Shown: positions 10,701 to 20,931 of the stretch, one piece after another
Position numbering within the stretch: the first letter of the stretch is position 1
How the letters are laid out: every line of letters starts with the position of its first letter
Source of the DNA: Laccaria trichodermophora
Taxonomy: Eukaryota; Basidiomycota; Agaricomycetes; Agaricales; Hydnangiaceae
DNA: 64,000 bases
Direction of reading: 5' to 3'
Assembly (NCBI GenBank): GCA_018417955.1
Contig: JACTVC010000004.1
Span: forward strand, 2,108,001-2,172,000
Notes under the pieces: generated by a model
Seen by the model: only the letters and a program-made list of their open reading frames with translations
Told to the model about the DNA's origin: nothing
The model's database searches: none
Program-made: the position numbers and the translations under genes

Positions 10701-11827
10701 TAGTTCAAGACAAAAGATCAATATATTATGTAAGATATCCAAATCTAGCTATATACCACTGTTTGACTATGGCCTCTGGGCATTCCCTTCCAATCCTATA
10801 TCACAGTATCAGTTCTGTACCATTATGACCCTTATCCTTTCACTGACAAATGCCAGGACTTGTTACGAACATAGCCTGTGTTCTGGTGAGGCCATTTATT
10901 GCTAGGAGTGTTTCCTTCTACGACAAAGGTCAGAATATCTTGATCTGTTACCTGGAGTCCCATGAAGTGTGTGTTTCTTTCACCAGTTTTAAAGACTGAA
11001 TGATGACCTTTCATTAGACTCAGCTACAAGATCGAGCCTTGGACCCTGCAATGGAGACGTCAACTCCCTACTCGAATGTAAGTTCAGCCCATACTCTCCC
11101 TTCATTTTAATTTTGTAACTTCTCTGCAGTGGCCACACGATTGTCGCTGCCGACAATCGGTCTCTCATCGTGTCTAACCTAGTTGATGGGGTCGATGTTT
11201 ACTCAATCCCACCACTCCACCCAACAAGATCTTTCCAACACCCAATCCATACCAACGTCCCCCTAGTTGTCGCTTCAGCTTTGGGAGGTGTTTTGGTTAT
11301 GGTTGGTAGTGATGATGGCTCCCCTCAACTCTTCAACATTAATACCGGCCTGTTCTGTGCTGCGCTCCATCATGCACCATGTACATTGTGCCTTACTCTC
11401 AAGCACTATTCTCTGAAACTGTCATTCTTCAGCAGGCCTTGTTCAGATTGTCGATGTTGGTTGATCAAAATCAGAAATTGGTTTTACGCTAACCGATTGA
11501 TGATAGGCTCACTCCATCGGAAATCATTGTCTTTTGGCCACAGGTTCAACAGATATCAACATCAACATTAAAGTTTGGCGCACAGTTGCGGCACGTCCGT
11601 TCATCAACTTTTTGATCCAATATCACTTATCTTTGTTTTAGCCTGACGAAGAACAGGGTGTAGAACGCCCGGTTCCGCCCCCTCAATTAACATCTATTGG
11701 GATATGGCAGTTTCTCTTGATCATTATCCTGTCCTTATTCACGCAGGTCCTCATAGCGACCATTTTGAAGGACACATTATCTAAATTTGTAACCAAATAC
11801 TTGACACATCTTCCTAGAGGTTGGTAG
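4766..11827 (+). CDS. WD40-repeat protein with C-terminal membrane helix; intron 4 holds an LTR retroelement
   Basis: Ten exons splice with consistent phase: 4766-4789, 4843-4930, 4984-5168, 5225-5357, 10857-10968, 11018-11077, 11130-11380, 11433-11459, 11544-11584, 11642-11827. The total is 369 codons including the stop. WD signatures: 'LLVVWDLQ' (exon 3), 'DGRIEDVAYDPQQ' and 'GDGCVKVWDLD' (exon 4), 'SLIVSNLVDGVDVYSI' (exon 7), 'DININIKVW' (exon 9). Exon 10 ends with a helix of about 22 residues, 'IGIWQFLLIIILSLFTQVL', so the product is probably a membrane-tethered beta-propeller scaffold. Exon 4 contains a likely nonsense TGA (5303-5305, reading QQS-stop-LATAGDG). Intron 4 was only 51 nt before a 5.4-kb retroelement entered it. 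Donors of introns 2 and 9 are the weak GTTG type. Whether functional protein is still made is doubtful; the family call is firm. Confidence 0.7.
5363..5681 (-). repeat. Left LTR of the retroelement
   Basis: 319 bp, TG..CA ends, preceded by the target duplication GTATC. On the minus strand this is the 3' LTR, preceded by a G-rich polypurine run at about 5682-5694. Confidence 0.85.
6465..6862. repeat. Tandem array of about 110-bp units inside the retroelement
   Basis: Four units each contain TTACCATGATTGAAGAAGAG, then GTCCGCCGC, then GCAGCAACTCCTC and GATCCGCC (starts near 6484, 6587, 6699 and 6808). They are imperfect and carry no coding signal. Confidence 0.8.
7260..7940. repeat. Tandem duplication, about 300 bp, inside the retroelement
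   Basis: The segment from ACCGCTTGTCCGTTTG through GGGCTTCCCAGAAGCGCATT to GGTTGGCGAG occurs at about 7273-7540 and again at about 7650-7915 with a few percent divergence. A short extra copy of the leading part lies at 7590-7645. No recognisable protein is encoded. Confidence 0.75.
9088..9345. repeat. Long imperfect palindrome
   Basis: The core GGCACTTTAGGGCGGGTTCC at about 9180 faces its reverse complement ending near 9262 across a 7-nt loop. Weaker pairing extends outward on both sides to TAATTATACA near 9090 and TGTATAATTA near 9334. It could be a nested MITE or part of the host hAT element. Confidence 0.75.
9449..10250 (+). repeat. Five 159-bp repeats, each intron-like plus LRR-like exon
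   Basis: Copies of GTAAGTTCTTGCTC start at 9449, 9608, 9767, 9926 and 10084, so the period is 158-159 bp. Each unit holds about 57 bp with a splice donor at one end and TTCCAG or similar at the other, then about 101 bp encoding 34 residues of the pattern 'N-x-LPSLRN-M/V'. Units 1, 2, 4 and 5 read through; unit 3 has stops. The design suggests tandem duplication of an intron-exon pair coding for a leucine-rich repeat. No intact gene is present; expression is unknown. Confidence 0.65.
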
Positions 11828-12117
11828 TCCCATGGTTGAGTGGAGAATTGCAAAGGTCAACATCATGTGACCCTTTGTGAACCTGCCCTCAACACTGATG
11901 CCTCAAAGGGGCCCTGATTGCTTGTTTTCTGTTTTCTTTTTCTCAAATGCATTAGCACAAGTCGTTATGTCTATAGTAGTAGGTATCAACAGTTGTGCTC
12001 CCAACTTAGTCTTACTAGAATCAAATCAGAGCTCTTTGTCCCAAAGTCAAGGCAAAAAACATGCGTGCGAAGTTTGTATCGTTCAGCTATGCCGAGGAAT
12101 TCTAAGGCTCATCGTCT

Positions 12118-15100
12118 CCCCAGGATCCGGACTTGTGCGTGAACCGCTTTGTTGATGTGGAAGCCACAGAGACCGACGCCAAGGAATGTGAAGATGAATT
12201 AGATGGTAACTTGGGTGCGTGTGCATCCAAACTTTTCATTTTGAGTCTCATGCACACTTATGTAGACTCGTTGATCGACGATAACGATGATACGAATGAA
12301 ACCATTTCACCCATATAAAATTCGATTTTAACGATTTTACTGATAAAGGTCATCTCTAATAAATACACTACGTACAATTGCAATGATACAAAGAGTCAAT
12401 GCGCATACCTGGCGCAGTTGATTAAAAATGCAAATGCGTGGAATCTGAAAATAGGACGAAGGCCTTGGAACTGGCAGCAGTACGCGTCGTGACATTATAC
12501 TTGGATCCTATCTAAGATTCACCTACCATGAAATAGAGCACGAAGAGGTTCTAGAGTAAACACCCAACGCAGGGAGAAGAATTGCATTACTACTAAAGGG
12601 TTTAGAAACACATAATGGATTTATTGTGAAAAACTCGTGTTTATACAAGAAATACAGAAAAGACAACTTAGACGCCTAAACGGCATGCCTGAAACATTGA
12701 AAGACTAAACTACACCTAGACAGTAAACGTACGAAGACTCAGCGTGGCTCACGGCCATTCAGAAAGTCATGTACGGCAGTTCCTGCGTACGCATCAAAGA
12801 CTGATGTGTCTGGACATCACAAGTACAAACATAAGAAAAAGACACATTCTATTATATGAAATATAATAAGAACCCCCTGACAAATAAGAAAGACATTTGA
12901 AAACACCTTCAGAGTGTCTCCCGACCTCCGTAATGAAATGACGAGCCAAGACAAGGCATTTTAATTAAAAACTCGGAAACAACCGAAGACCGAAGACTAT
13001 TGGTAAACGCGTATGCATGCGCATCAACGCATCAGGAAACGTTAATCATTTTGTGATGTCATCTGTCAAACCGGTCAACCAGGCCATAGAAAGAAACACA
13101 CGGGATCATGCCAAGCTAAGAATAGCTACACCGGCTAACTCCGCGTATGCATCAAACACTGATGCGTTTGAAAATGAAAGATGCGACAGTACAAAATCTG
13201 TAGTGTTCACAAGAGAAAGACTACAAAATATACCACACATTCTTTAAAATTCATATTTGTATTTCGGACCGAAGTATCCTGCATTAAAAACACATGTAAA
13301 ACGTAGATAGGGGTCCCTGGAGTATATAAGGAGCGCGCTGGCAGGTCAAAAAGGAAGGAATTGCCCCCCTGTTGACCAGCTAGTTGCACTCCAAGTAGAG
13401 ACTTAGGAGGTGGACAGTTGTAATCAATTAAAAGGAGATTTCTTCGTGGTCAGATAAGTACAGTGTGAACGAAGCCAGCGTGCTTGGGAGTCAACTTACT
13501 TGGAGACTTGGAATAAGAGGTTTTAAGGACACAGTATCATTTTAGACGAGACAGCGTACTCGTACACTTGGTTTTGGAGCGTAGTGACATAATAAAAACT
13601 CACGGGAGTCATAAAAGTCAATTAAAGTCGTGTTTTGTGTTAATAAAAGAAACTGTGATCAAAGAACTTTGCATTTAAGAAACCAAGTTCCCAGAAAGAT
13701 ATCCTTTGTTCTATTGAACTATTCTAAACCACACCTTATAATAAAAACCCAATTTTGAACAAAAACTCTTGAGACTTAAACCTAAGAAAACAAAAGTGGT
13801 ATTTCTTAATACCAAAGGCCCTCGAACTCTTGCACCGAGATTGTGATAGTGTGTGTGTGTGTGTGTGAGTGAGTGTTAGGTGTATAGGGTTTTCCCCCGA
13901 CGCACTTGATCCTTGTTTGCGTGTTTCACACTTTCATGTTCATCCCCGTGCAAAGCATATCAACAAGTTGGAGTCCAAGTCTGAGGATGCTGGTGATTCG
14001 CTGATCACCCATACGCTGTTGGCAAAGGCCTTTCGTGAAGACGAGTCTGGAGTGGACTCAAAATGGCATTCATTCGTCCAGCGTGCTCACAAATGTGCAA
14101 CGACCTCTACGCCTATCGCAGTAGACCGATCTTCTCCTGAACCCAGGGCAATTTATGATAACGAGAATTTGTGGGAGGTACTGTGCAAAGTGCGTAATTC
14201 TTTTATACAGCGTGGACGAGTTACAAGCGCGTCAGCAGGTCGGTTACAAGGAAATTACTGTGTTCAACATCATGACGTGGGCGCTACATGACGAAATCCC
14301 TGCAACAGGAGCATTATCCGCATTTGGACGTGCAACCCTTCCAGGGCAAGTTTTCATTGAAGCACATTCAATAGCAGATGCCAAGAGAATGCTTGCTCAT
14401 GTCCCCCATGTTACTCCCAACAAAACAAAACCTGTTCCTGGGGATAACTACCTGGAGTACTTGACTGAAGGGAACACCTACACTCCAATGCCCCATCATT
14501 GGGTCAGATTGCGGCGTCCGAGACTATACAAAGGCGATATCGCCCTGATAAGATATGTTGACAAGCGGTCTCTCCTGATCGACATTGCTGTTGTCCCTTG
14601 GCACAACTTCACTGAAAACAAGAAAACCTCTGGACGCCCTCCACAGAAGTTAATGAATGTGTTTGAAGTGGAACACCTTCTTGGTCCTGGCAGCATTTCT
14701 GTAAGAAATTGGTGGTTCCTGCTCACAGACACAAAAGGTCACGAAGAATTGTATTGCGAATGTGGTCACCTACTACTTGATGACCTCGACACAAACTCTT
14801 ACATCCCAGTGGAGGCAATGCCCACCATCGCTGAACTGCAGATGTTCAAACCTTCTTACAATGTTCGAGAGGAAGTTCTGACTAAAACTCGGGACAGAAT
14901 CATGCTAGAGTGTCTCCGGTTTGGAGATCAGGTTAAGATACTCGTTGGAGAGTACCAGGGATTATTGGGAGAAGTCGAAGCAATTGACGGCTTGGAAGTT
15001 CAGGTCACTATACCCACACAGGGCGTCACTCAGGGAATTTTGATGCCATATCTACGAAGAAACTTCCAGATTGGGGATGAGGTCCAGATTGTGACAGGCC

Positions 15101-16239
15101 CGAATCCCGGGTTTATAGGATGGGTGATGGCTGTTGAATCTGGAACTGAAGGCGATCCAAAAATTTCTGTTGTTAACATATCGCAGGAGAAAGAGGTAAT
15201 GTTTACAGGTCGAGAGGTCCTTACTTATAGCTTACCCTTTATGGTTCAGGTTAGGACATCGTGTTCAAAGGTCAAATTTTTTTCTTCACCATTTGTGTGG
15301 ACAACAATACGTCCAATACCACCTCCACCCCTGAACAGGCAGTACGTGATCATCAAAACGATCAACAAAAAAAGGAAGCAGGATCCCGATGAAGGCCGGA
15401 AAGTCAGAATAAACGAAAATCCCAACTGCCGATATGAAGGCAAAGAAGTAGGTGTGGTTCACAGGAATTTTAAAGGTCACCACGGAAGAATCAAATCTAC
15501 GACCCCACAAGGAGATGCCCAGGTTGAGCTGAATGCTACAGGCTACAGCTATATCCTCAATGAGAGTTGAATGTTTTCCTCTCATCCATTTACACGTTCT
15601 GTAAGTTCATCTTGCATTTTGACTTAATTGACTGATAGCTTTGGCAGCCAGAAAAACGATACACTTTCGGGGCTGCTGTCTGGACTTCACAACGTCTCTC
15701 AATTGACAGCACCTACCGTAAAAGAGGCAGGACTGTCATCTCTCATATGCTCGACTCCTCTTCCACTGCCCAGAGATATACCAGGAAGTCCAGCATGGGA
15801 CCCTTCATCAAGAACACCTTGGCAAAACCAGGATGAGGGGGACGAAACACCTTTAGAGGCAGTTCCATATTGGTTGGCCAATGATACCTTCAAAAAGTAC
15901 AAATTTAGATTGAAAGTACATGATCCATCAAAACGGTTTGAAGGGGGGATTTACCATGGCAAGTTTGCGCAATTCTTGTCCGCAATTGGTGGCAGTATTG
16001 CGAAGGTCTCAATCAACTTCAAAACCCCGGAAATACCAATACAGTATCTGTTGCCCCTCCATCCAACGATGGAGGGGGAACTCGTTGTGCCACTTAGCGG
16101 TCAGCTTCTGAAAGTCGCGAAATACAATGATGGTCGATGTAGTTTGAAAGATCCAGCCAAACCACTTCCGCGTCTCAAGAATTACAAACCACCTACCATG
16201 CAATCCGACCAGTTAGTCTTGGTGACAGGGATGATCTAG
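12118..16239 (+). pseudogene. Spt5-like protein (NGN and KOW domains), probably disrupted
   Basis: An acidic N-terminal piece ('RFVDVEATETDAKECEDELD', then after a short intron 'SLIDDNDDTNE') resembles the acidic start of Spt5, the elongation factor that binds RNA polymerase II with Spt4. After about 1.5 kb of unrelated AT-rich DNA the frame resumes: 13890-14190 (to 'LWEVLCKV', an NGN-domain start), then 14230-15570 with NGN ('SAFGRATLPGQVFIEAHS'), two KOW-type segments ('FGDQVKILVGEYQGLLGEV', 'IGDEVQIVTGPNPGFIGWV') and a third near 15450 ('YEGKEVGVVHRNFKGHHGRI'). The last exon, from about 15628 to the stop at 16239, includes 'SPAWDPSSRTPW', a relic of the Spt5 C-terminal repeats. It is shorter and more diverged than a housekeeping Spt5, so it is likely a paralogue. 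The 5' start is unresolved. Confidence 0.65.
12320..13865. other. AT-rich insertion between Spt5-like exons, possible LTR remnant
   Basis: No coding frame of note. A TATA-like AGTATATAAGGAGCGCGC at about 13320 followed by many AATAAA-like motifs (for example 13590-13650) resembles the promoter and R/U5 part of an LTR. I could not define TG..CA ends or a target duplication, so the retroelement origin is a guess. A GT dinucleotide run lies at 13850-13868. Confidence 0.3.
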
Positions 16240-16377
16240 GGAATTTTGAAGTGCCTGAACAGTTGTTTCTTATGCTGTTTTTTGTCGAGAGTCGCCCCTG
16301 GCTCCCGTGTATATATTCTATATCAACATTGCAATTCAGTACATTCCGAATACTTGTTCATTTTCTGGTAGCAACAC

Positions 16378-17182
16378 CTAGTCCTCCCCGAATTCCCACC
16401 CTTCAGGGATGCTTTCTGGTTGAACTGCAGATAATGAGATGAGTTGTATCATCAGCATCTTGTTGGCTGACGTCCTCTCACCGATTACATGTAGGTAGCC
16501 ATCTTTGAAAAGCAAGTCAACATCGTCAGCTTCGAGCGTGTTCACCTTGTACTCAAGAAACGGCTGCAGCTTCCGTGGATCCAAAACCTATGAAGGCGTT
16601 TAGCAAGGTAAAGACTTTGGCTTATCATTCTTATGACAACTTTTCCATTCATGCGAAGCTTTTGAAGGACTGTGATGAGGTCGAGGTCTCCATTGTCGTT
16701 GCACTCGACATCAATCTCTTGTCTGTGACACCAGTCTTTTGGCCCTTCAAAGCGTCGTATGCGGAGTATGCGACGGGGAACTTCAGGAACACTTTGCAGT
16801 TTTTTGCGGACTTCAGCTCCAGCTTTGTCTTTGTCCACCAGGAGAGGTTCTAAAGGCAAGCTCCACATATTGACCACCACCGTCTCAATACCCATCTCAA
16901 TATCAGCTTGACTATCTTCATGCATACCCAACACCTGAAATCGGAGTAAGTTTATTTCAGCGCATCTATCTGGCAGCGTCATCTCACAAAATTTATCAAA
17001 GCATTCTCATAGTTGGTTTTGGTAGGCTCCGCGCAGTTTCTTTTGGCAGTGGAGGGGACAGATAGTTGGAACTTTTGACCTAAAGACTTCAGGATATCCC
17101 TGCGAAACTTTTTGAGAGCAGTCGGCGTGATAATATCTCGTTGTAAGATACATTCGGCGTGTTCAATCGTTAGGTCTGCCAT
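16378..17182 (-). CDS. Hypothetical protein, three exons
   Basis: On the minus strand ATG at 17182 opens 'MADLTIEHAECILQRDI'. A GTGAG..CAG intron (about 16936-16985) joins 'ALINF' to 'VLGMHEDSQADIEMGIETV'. A second intron of about 53 nt near 16600-16650 (donor GTTGTC, acceptor TTCATAG) joins 'LQKLRMNGK' to 'VLDPRKLQPFLEYKVNTLE'. The stop is at 16378-16380. The product is soluble and charged, with no signal peptide or membrane segment. I do not recognise the family. It faces the Spt5-like gene tail to tail, with about 140 bp between stops. Confidence 0.55.
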
Positions 17183-17353
17183 TACAAGTCAATGAGGGCG
17201 TTGCAGTCCACTGACTCTTTAAAGGCTCAATTTCCATAGCAATGGTGACCATGTCCCAACTGTTGTAGTCGTTTTTGTTCTTGTATAACAACAGGAGAAC
17301 AATGCCAACCTATGGACTTGATAAGCTGCGACTTTTTCGCTTGAGCTGCTCTA

Positions 17354-17981
17354 ATGCCTCCCCATCGCATCCAACGTTACCACTCGTGTCCAACCATAAG
17401 GTCCATATTTTCTCCTGAGCGCTTGCTCACCCCTCCACCAAATACTCTAAGATCTGCATTCACTTTCATCGATCATTATGATGTCACAGATCCAGACAAG
17501 CCTGAAACAGCTGAGTCATCAAGTAGCAAATCATACCGCCCAATTCTGATGTTAAAACCGCAAGGGGAAGTGTCCCAGGACAACCTTCAGGTTGAGATGA
17601 AAGTCGACGACAAACAATTCGCAGATATACAAGTAAGTCCTAACTTTTATTGATGCCTAAAGCCTTGCTGATCCTTACTTAGGATCTAATCTCATGATTG
17701 GTTGCCAACCACCTAGAGACCAGCCTTTCTTTTAGGCGACAATCCAGCGCCGATTTAGATACCGTTTATGAAAAGGTGATTTAGCTCAAGTTGAGTCAAT
17801 GCGACTAACAAAGCTGCAGGCACTCAAAAAATTTCCATTGCTAAAGCAGTTCAAAGATAATTGGGCCATCTCTGACTTTGTGAAGCTTGAGCTGAAACGG
17901 ACCGTGCAGCAATCTCGGAGATCACGTAAGAAAAACTCAAAGGCGCGCATTTCCCCGGACAATGATTTCGACGACCAGTGA
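17354..17981 (+). CDS. Hypothetical protein with conserved-looking basic tail
   Basis: ATG at 17354 gives a Ser/Pro-rich N-terminal part through 'QVEMKVDDKQFADIQ'. A GTAAGT donor follows at about 17632 and an acceptor near 17688, then a middle segment of uncertain reading. The final exon (about 17790-17981) encodes 'LQALKKFPLLKQFKDNW' and 'KLELKRTVQQSRRSRKK', ending at TGA. The 'FPLLKQFKDNW..DFVKLELK' stretch resembles a C-terminal motif I associate with uncharacterised agaricomycete proteins; I can give no function. The basic end could be a nuclear targeting signal. The middle exon junctions need transcript data. Confidence 0.45.
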
Positions 17982-18500
17982 TCAGGCTGTGATTATCCCG
18001 TGAGTGGCCCTTTCACCGGGATTTTCGCTTTGTTTTCTGGAAATACTCCAAATCTGACATTTGCTTTGTCTTTTTGACAGATTTGATGTCAGATTATATA
18101 TATGTTGTTGTATACTTACGCGGACCATTTTCCAAGTATGGCTTCAATACGAATTTAGAATTTGTTCTATATACGGATTTTGTACTTGTAAGAAGCTGTG
18201 AAAGTATGATATATTAGGCTACATATTTATTCTTTGTCCTTAGATTTGTCAACTTTTCAAAGGAATCAAACACAATTATAATAAATTTTGATGGAAATTT
18301 AAAAATACGACAATAAGATTCGGCCCTTGGCGGGATTGGTTGTCGGACTAGAAATCTTATATCGAGTCCTTCTTATTAACAAACAATAGTCAAAAATGAT
18401 TAATTTGTCCTTGCATCTGTCAAACTCTTCGCTTAGGTGTCCGATCGTCCCTTGTTTCAGGTGTACACTGTTGATCATGATCATGATGGAAAAAGATGCG
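17982..18500. other. Intergenic, nothing recognised
   Basis: AT-rich, with short frames only. It ends at the start of a dispersed repeat segment (GGTCAACACAAATTTGATCG at about 18516) that also occurs near 25815 and 32960 and, more diverged, near 53770. Confidence 0.5.
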
Positions 18501-18610
18501 AAGAAAACAAATGGTGGTCAACACAAATTTGATCGACGTCCATCCTCTCCACCAACTTCCACCGTTCGCCCGCCTGGAATTTACACTCAAATTTTTCTTC
18601 ACATTTGAGA

Positions 18611-19274
18611 CAAGGGGGTGGCGGAACGTGGATCCCGAACATTGGCTGGGAGGGGGGGGGGTCTGGCCGAAGGCTGAAAAAAAAATAGTGACTTGACCTA
18701 TTTTTGTAGCCTGAGCATCAGCCAATCATCTGTTCTGTCTGAGCGAACTCTAGCGTGTCATACTTTGTCTTATGCATCGCTTCTTCATCACTCTGGGAGT
18801 GAGGGAACCTTTTTTTTTCCTCCTCCAAACAAACTTCGTGAGAAAGAAGGAAGTGTGTTCAAGGCTTTTGTTGGTGAAAGCGGAAAGCCGCTTTCTACGC
18901 CATGGCTAAGCTTTACGCAATTTCGCCTGAATGAGTTTTTCTACGTCACAATTTATTATTTCACATGTAACTACACTGTTGACAGTTTGTTAGACTCGCC
19001 GCTTTTCACATATGTTCCTCCATGCAAAGACTTGCTTGCAGAGCATCTTCAACTGTTATTTGAAAGTTTGTGAGTTCTCAGTTGATACATAGGTAGGGGC
19101 TGAGGTTGAGCTGAGGTACAAGCCGGGACTGTGGGACAAAAAAACATCCAATAAAACATCAGAAGTCGGAAAACATACCTTATATAGTAGGAGCGGGAGG
19201 GGGGGAGGTCAACCAAATCCACGAGAAAAAAATAGGGAGTGTTGGTACATTTTCCACGTTCCGCCACCCCCTTG
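18611..19274. mobile_element. Short hAT-like MITE, 664 bp
   Basis: Perfect 22-bp inverted ends beginning CAAGGGGGTGGCGGAACGTG (18611-18632 and 19253-19274) with an 8-bp target duplication ATTTGAGA (18603-18610, 19275-19282). Joining the flanks restores a segment that is continuous near 25885 and 56025 ('..GAGACTC..GCTGTCCAGCT'), so those copies act as empty sites. There is no transposase. Confidence 0.88.
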
Positions 19275-19399
19275 ATTTGAGACTCAACTTGTCCAGCTCT
19301 CTTGCCCGATACTTGATCTGGTGTCCAAGGTCCGTTCCCCTCAATATCCAACATCTTGAACATATATCCTCTTCAATCGAGACCTGGCGCAGTCGTTGG

Positions 19400-20931
19400 C
19401 TTTAAACGCGGTCATTGTAAGTCTGACATGGCTTTTAAATTGGGATGAGATACTTACTTGGTGACTTTTCTCGCTCTACTAGTTGCGGCTCGTTGATGGT
19501 GTACATAAGTCTCTTGGAAAGGTGGTTGAAAGAGACTACGACGAAGACAAATGTGATCTCATAACTCGAAGATCACATCATCTTTTCTAGCTCACATCTA
19601 CCGTTCATGCGCCTTGGCTATGGACAAACTCGAGCAGTGTATGCGCTTCCCCAATGCATAAATGGAGGGGTTTAGGTATGTTTCATTGTCATTGGTTCAC
19701 CCTCCGATGAGCACCAGTTTTCTGACGATCCACTTGTAGTTAGTGTCATCCCCTGGACTCGAATCACGAACCTCAGGTTCCGCTGACAATGCGTCTGGCA
19801 TGTTTGACGAAGGAAGGAATGTTTGGTGGAGAAGAGGATAGCCGTGCAGGTGGAGGGTTAAGCTTTTAAGGCCGGTGCTGTACCCCAGGTACGAGCGTCA
19901 ACTTTTCCAACGCCATCTCCTGCTAAGACATGTCCAGATCCAACGCCGAGGTTGGCTTACTAGGCCATAGAAACTCAAGACCAAGCACCAGCCTGTCCAT
20001 GTTTCGTGTCCATCCTTTATCCCTGGTTGCAATTTCTCAAGCCCTAGATCAACGAACACATATCAATCACAAACGTCAGCCTGACGGAGCTTCGCTGATG
20101 TTTCCCTCCAACGACAAGGTCCGACACGTTCAAACTCTTTGAGGCCCATCGAATCCTGTCCATCCCCTCAAATACTGACAGTGCGGCCAGACATTTGTGT
20201 ATGTTCTCTTTCTTTTGAATCGGCCCTATCAACTCCTCTAGCTTTCGACGATGCGCTAATTGGTCGGCGTTTCACAGGATCATCGGGCCTGTCCTCAAAA
20301 GCATCAAGCTCATACTCGCCAGAGCCAGCCGACTCCGAACCATTATACGTGGGAATCCAAAGCAGACGATATTGCCTATATGATATTCAGTCTTGCCAAT
20401 TTCGCACGCGGTAAGGCCTGTTTTTTCTACTAGTTTCACGACCTTATCCCTACTTTCTCGTCGTTGGCCCGCCAGATATCCGCCATAACCCTCAATACAC
20501 CTAAAAACATTCAACCGCCGGAACCTCTCACAGGGGGTAAAATCGATCTTAAATCTGATGTCTGGGCACTCGAATGCACAGTGAGTTTAATCACCCACAC
20601 TCATTGATGATGCTTTATGTTGACCAGACATACCTCGCCCACCGGAATTGCCCAATCATATGTCGCATCTCCCGTCAAAGTCGCACAAGAAACGCTTATA
20701 AAGCTCGAAAGCCTCCTCACTGAAAGTGCGAACGTCACAGAGAAAGATTTCGCCTCGACCGCAAGGTTCATCAGGATGTGCCTTTCTGTCAAGACTGCGA
20801 ACAGGGCGACGGCACTTGAGGTTGCTGCTCTTGTCAATGAAGACGACACAAGGGTCAGAGCCCGTTACTCTGACATGCTATTGCGAACGTCATCTACCTG
20901 TGAGTTTCATGTCCGCCTTTTGACCTTTTGA
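19400..20931 (+). pseudogene. Decayed SRPK-like protein kinase (block 1)
   Basis: Exon-like pieces carry kinase subdomain signals. Near 20350-20400 there is a degraded 'KADDIAYMIFSLANF', where a catalytic-loop D-x-K-x-x-N would stand. At 20500-20580 'NIQPPEPLTGGKIDLKSDVWALECT' matches subdomains VIII-IX (PPE..DVWALGCT) up to a GTGAGT donor. At 20690-20850 'FASTARFIRMCLSVKTANRATALEVA' matches the end of the C-lobe. A piece near 19500 could be N-lobe. The fungal SRPK-like family phosphorylates Ser/Arg-rich proteins and is greatly expanded in mushrooms. Frameshifts and stops lie between the pieces. Homologous fragments sit at 33.0-33.9 kb and 46.0-46.26 kb. Confidence 0.55.

Larger units (their letters stand above)
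5363..10805 (-). mobile_element. Non-autonomous LTR retroelement in a WD40-gene intron
   Basis: Two long direct repeats begin TGTGAAGCG and end ATATCACA. One is at 5363-5681 (319 bp); the other begins at 8656 and ends at 10805 after removal of a nested DNA element. The whole is bounded by a 5-bp duplication GTATC (5358-5362 and 10806-10810). The element reads right to left. Beside the right LTR the minus strand has TGGTGGGGGCACCG, a plausible tRNA primer site complementary to a CCCCCACCA tail. Beside the left LTR the minus strand has the purine run ATTGGGGGGCTTT. The internal 2.97 kb has no gag, protease, RT or integrase that I can find, so it resembles a LARD/TRIM-type element moved by another element's enzymes. 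The LTRs look identical by eye where both are present, so insertion is recent. Confidence 0.85.
8656..10805 (-). repeat. Right LTR of the retroelement, split by a hAT-like element
   Basis: Bases 8656-8751 match 5363-5458 and bases 10575-10805 match 5451-5681. Between them sits the insertion 8752-10574. The duplicated TGAGTGAG (8744-8751, 10575-10582) marks the nested insertion. Confidence 0.85.
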
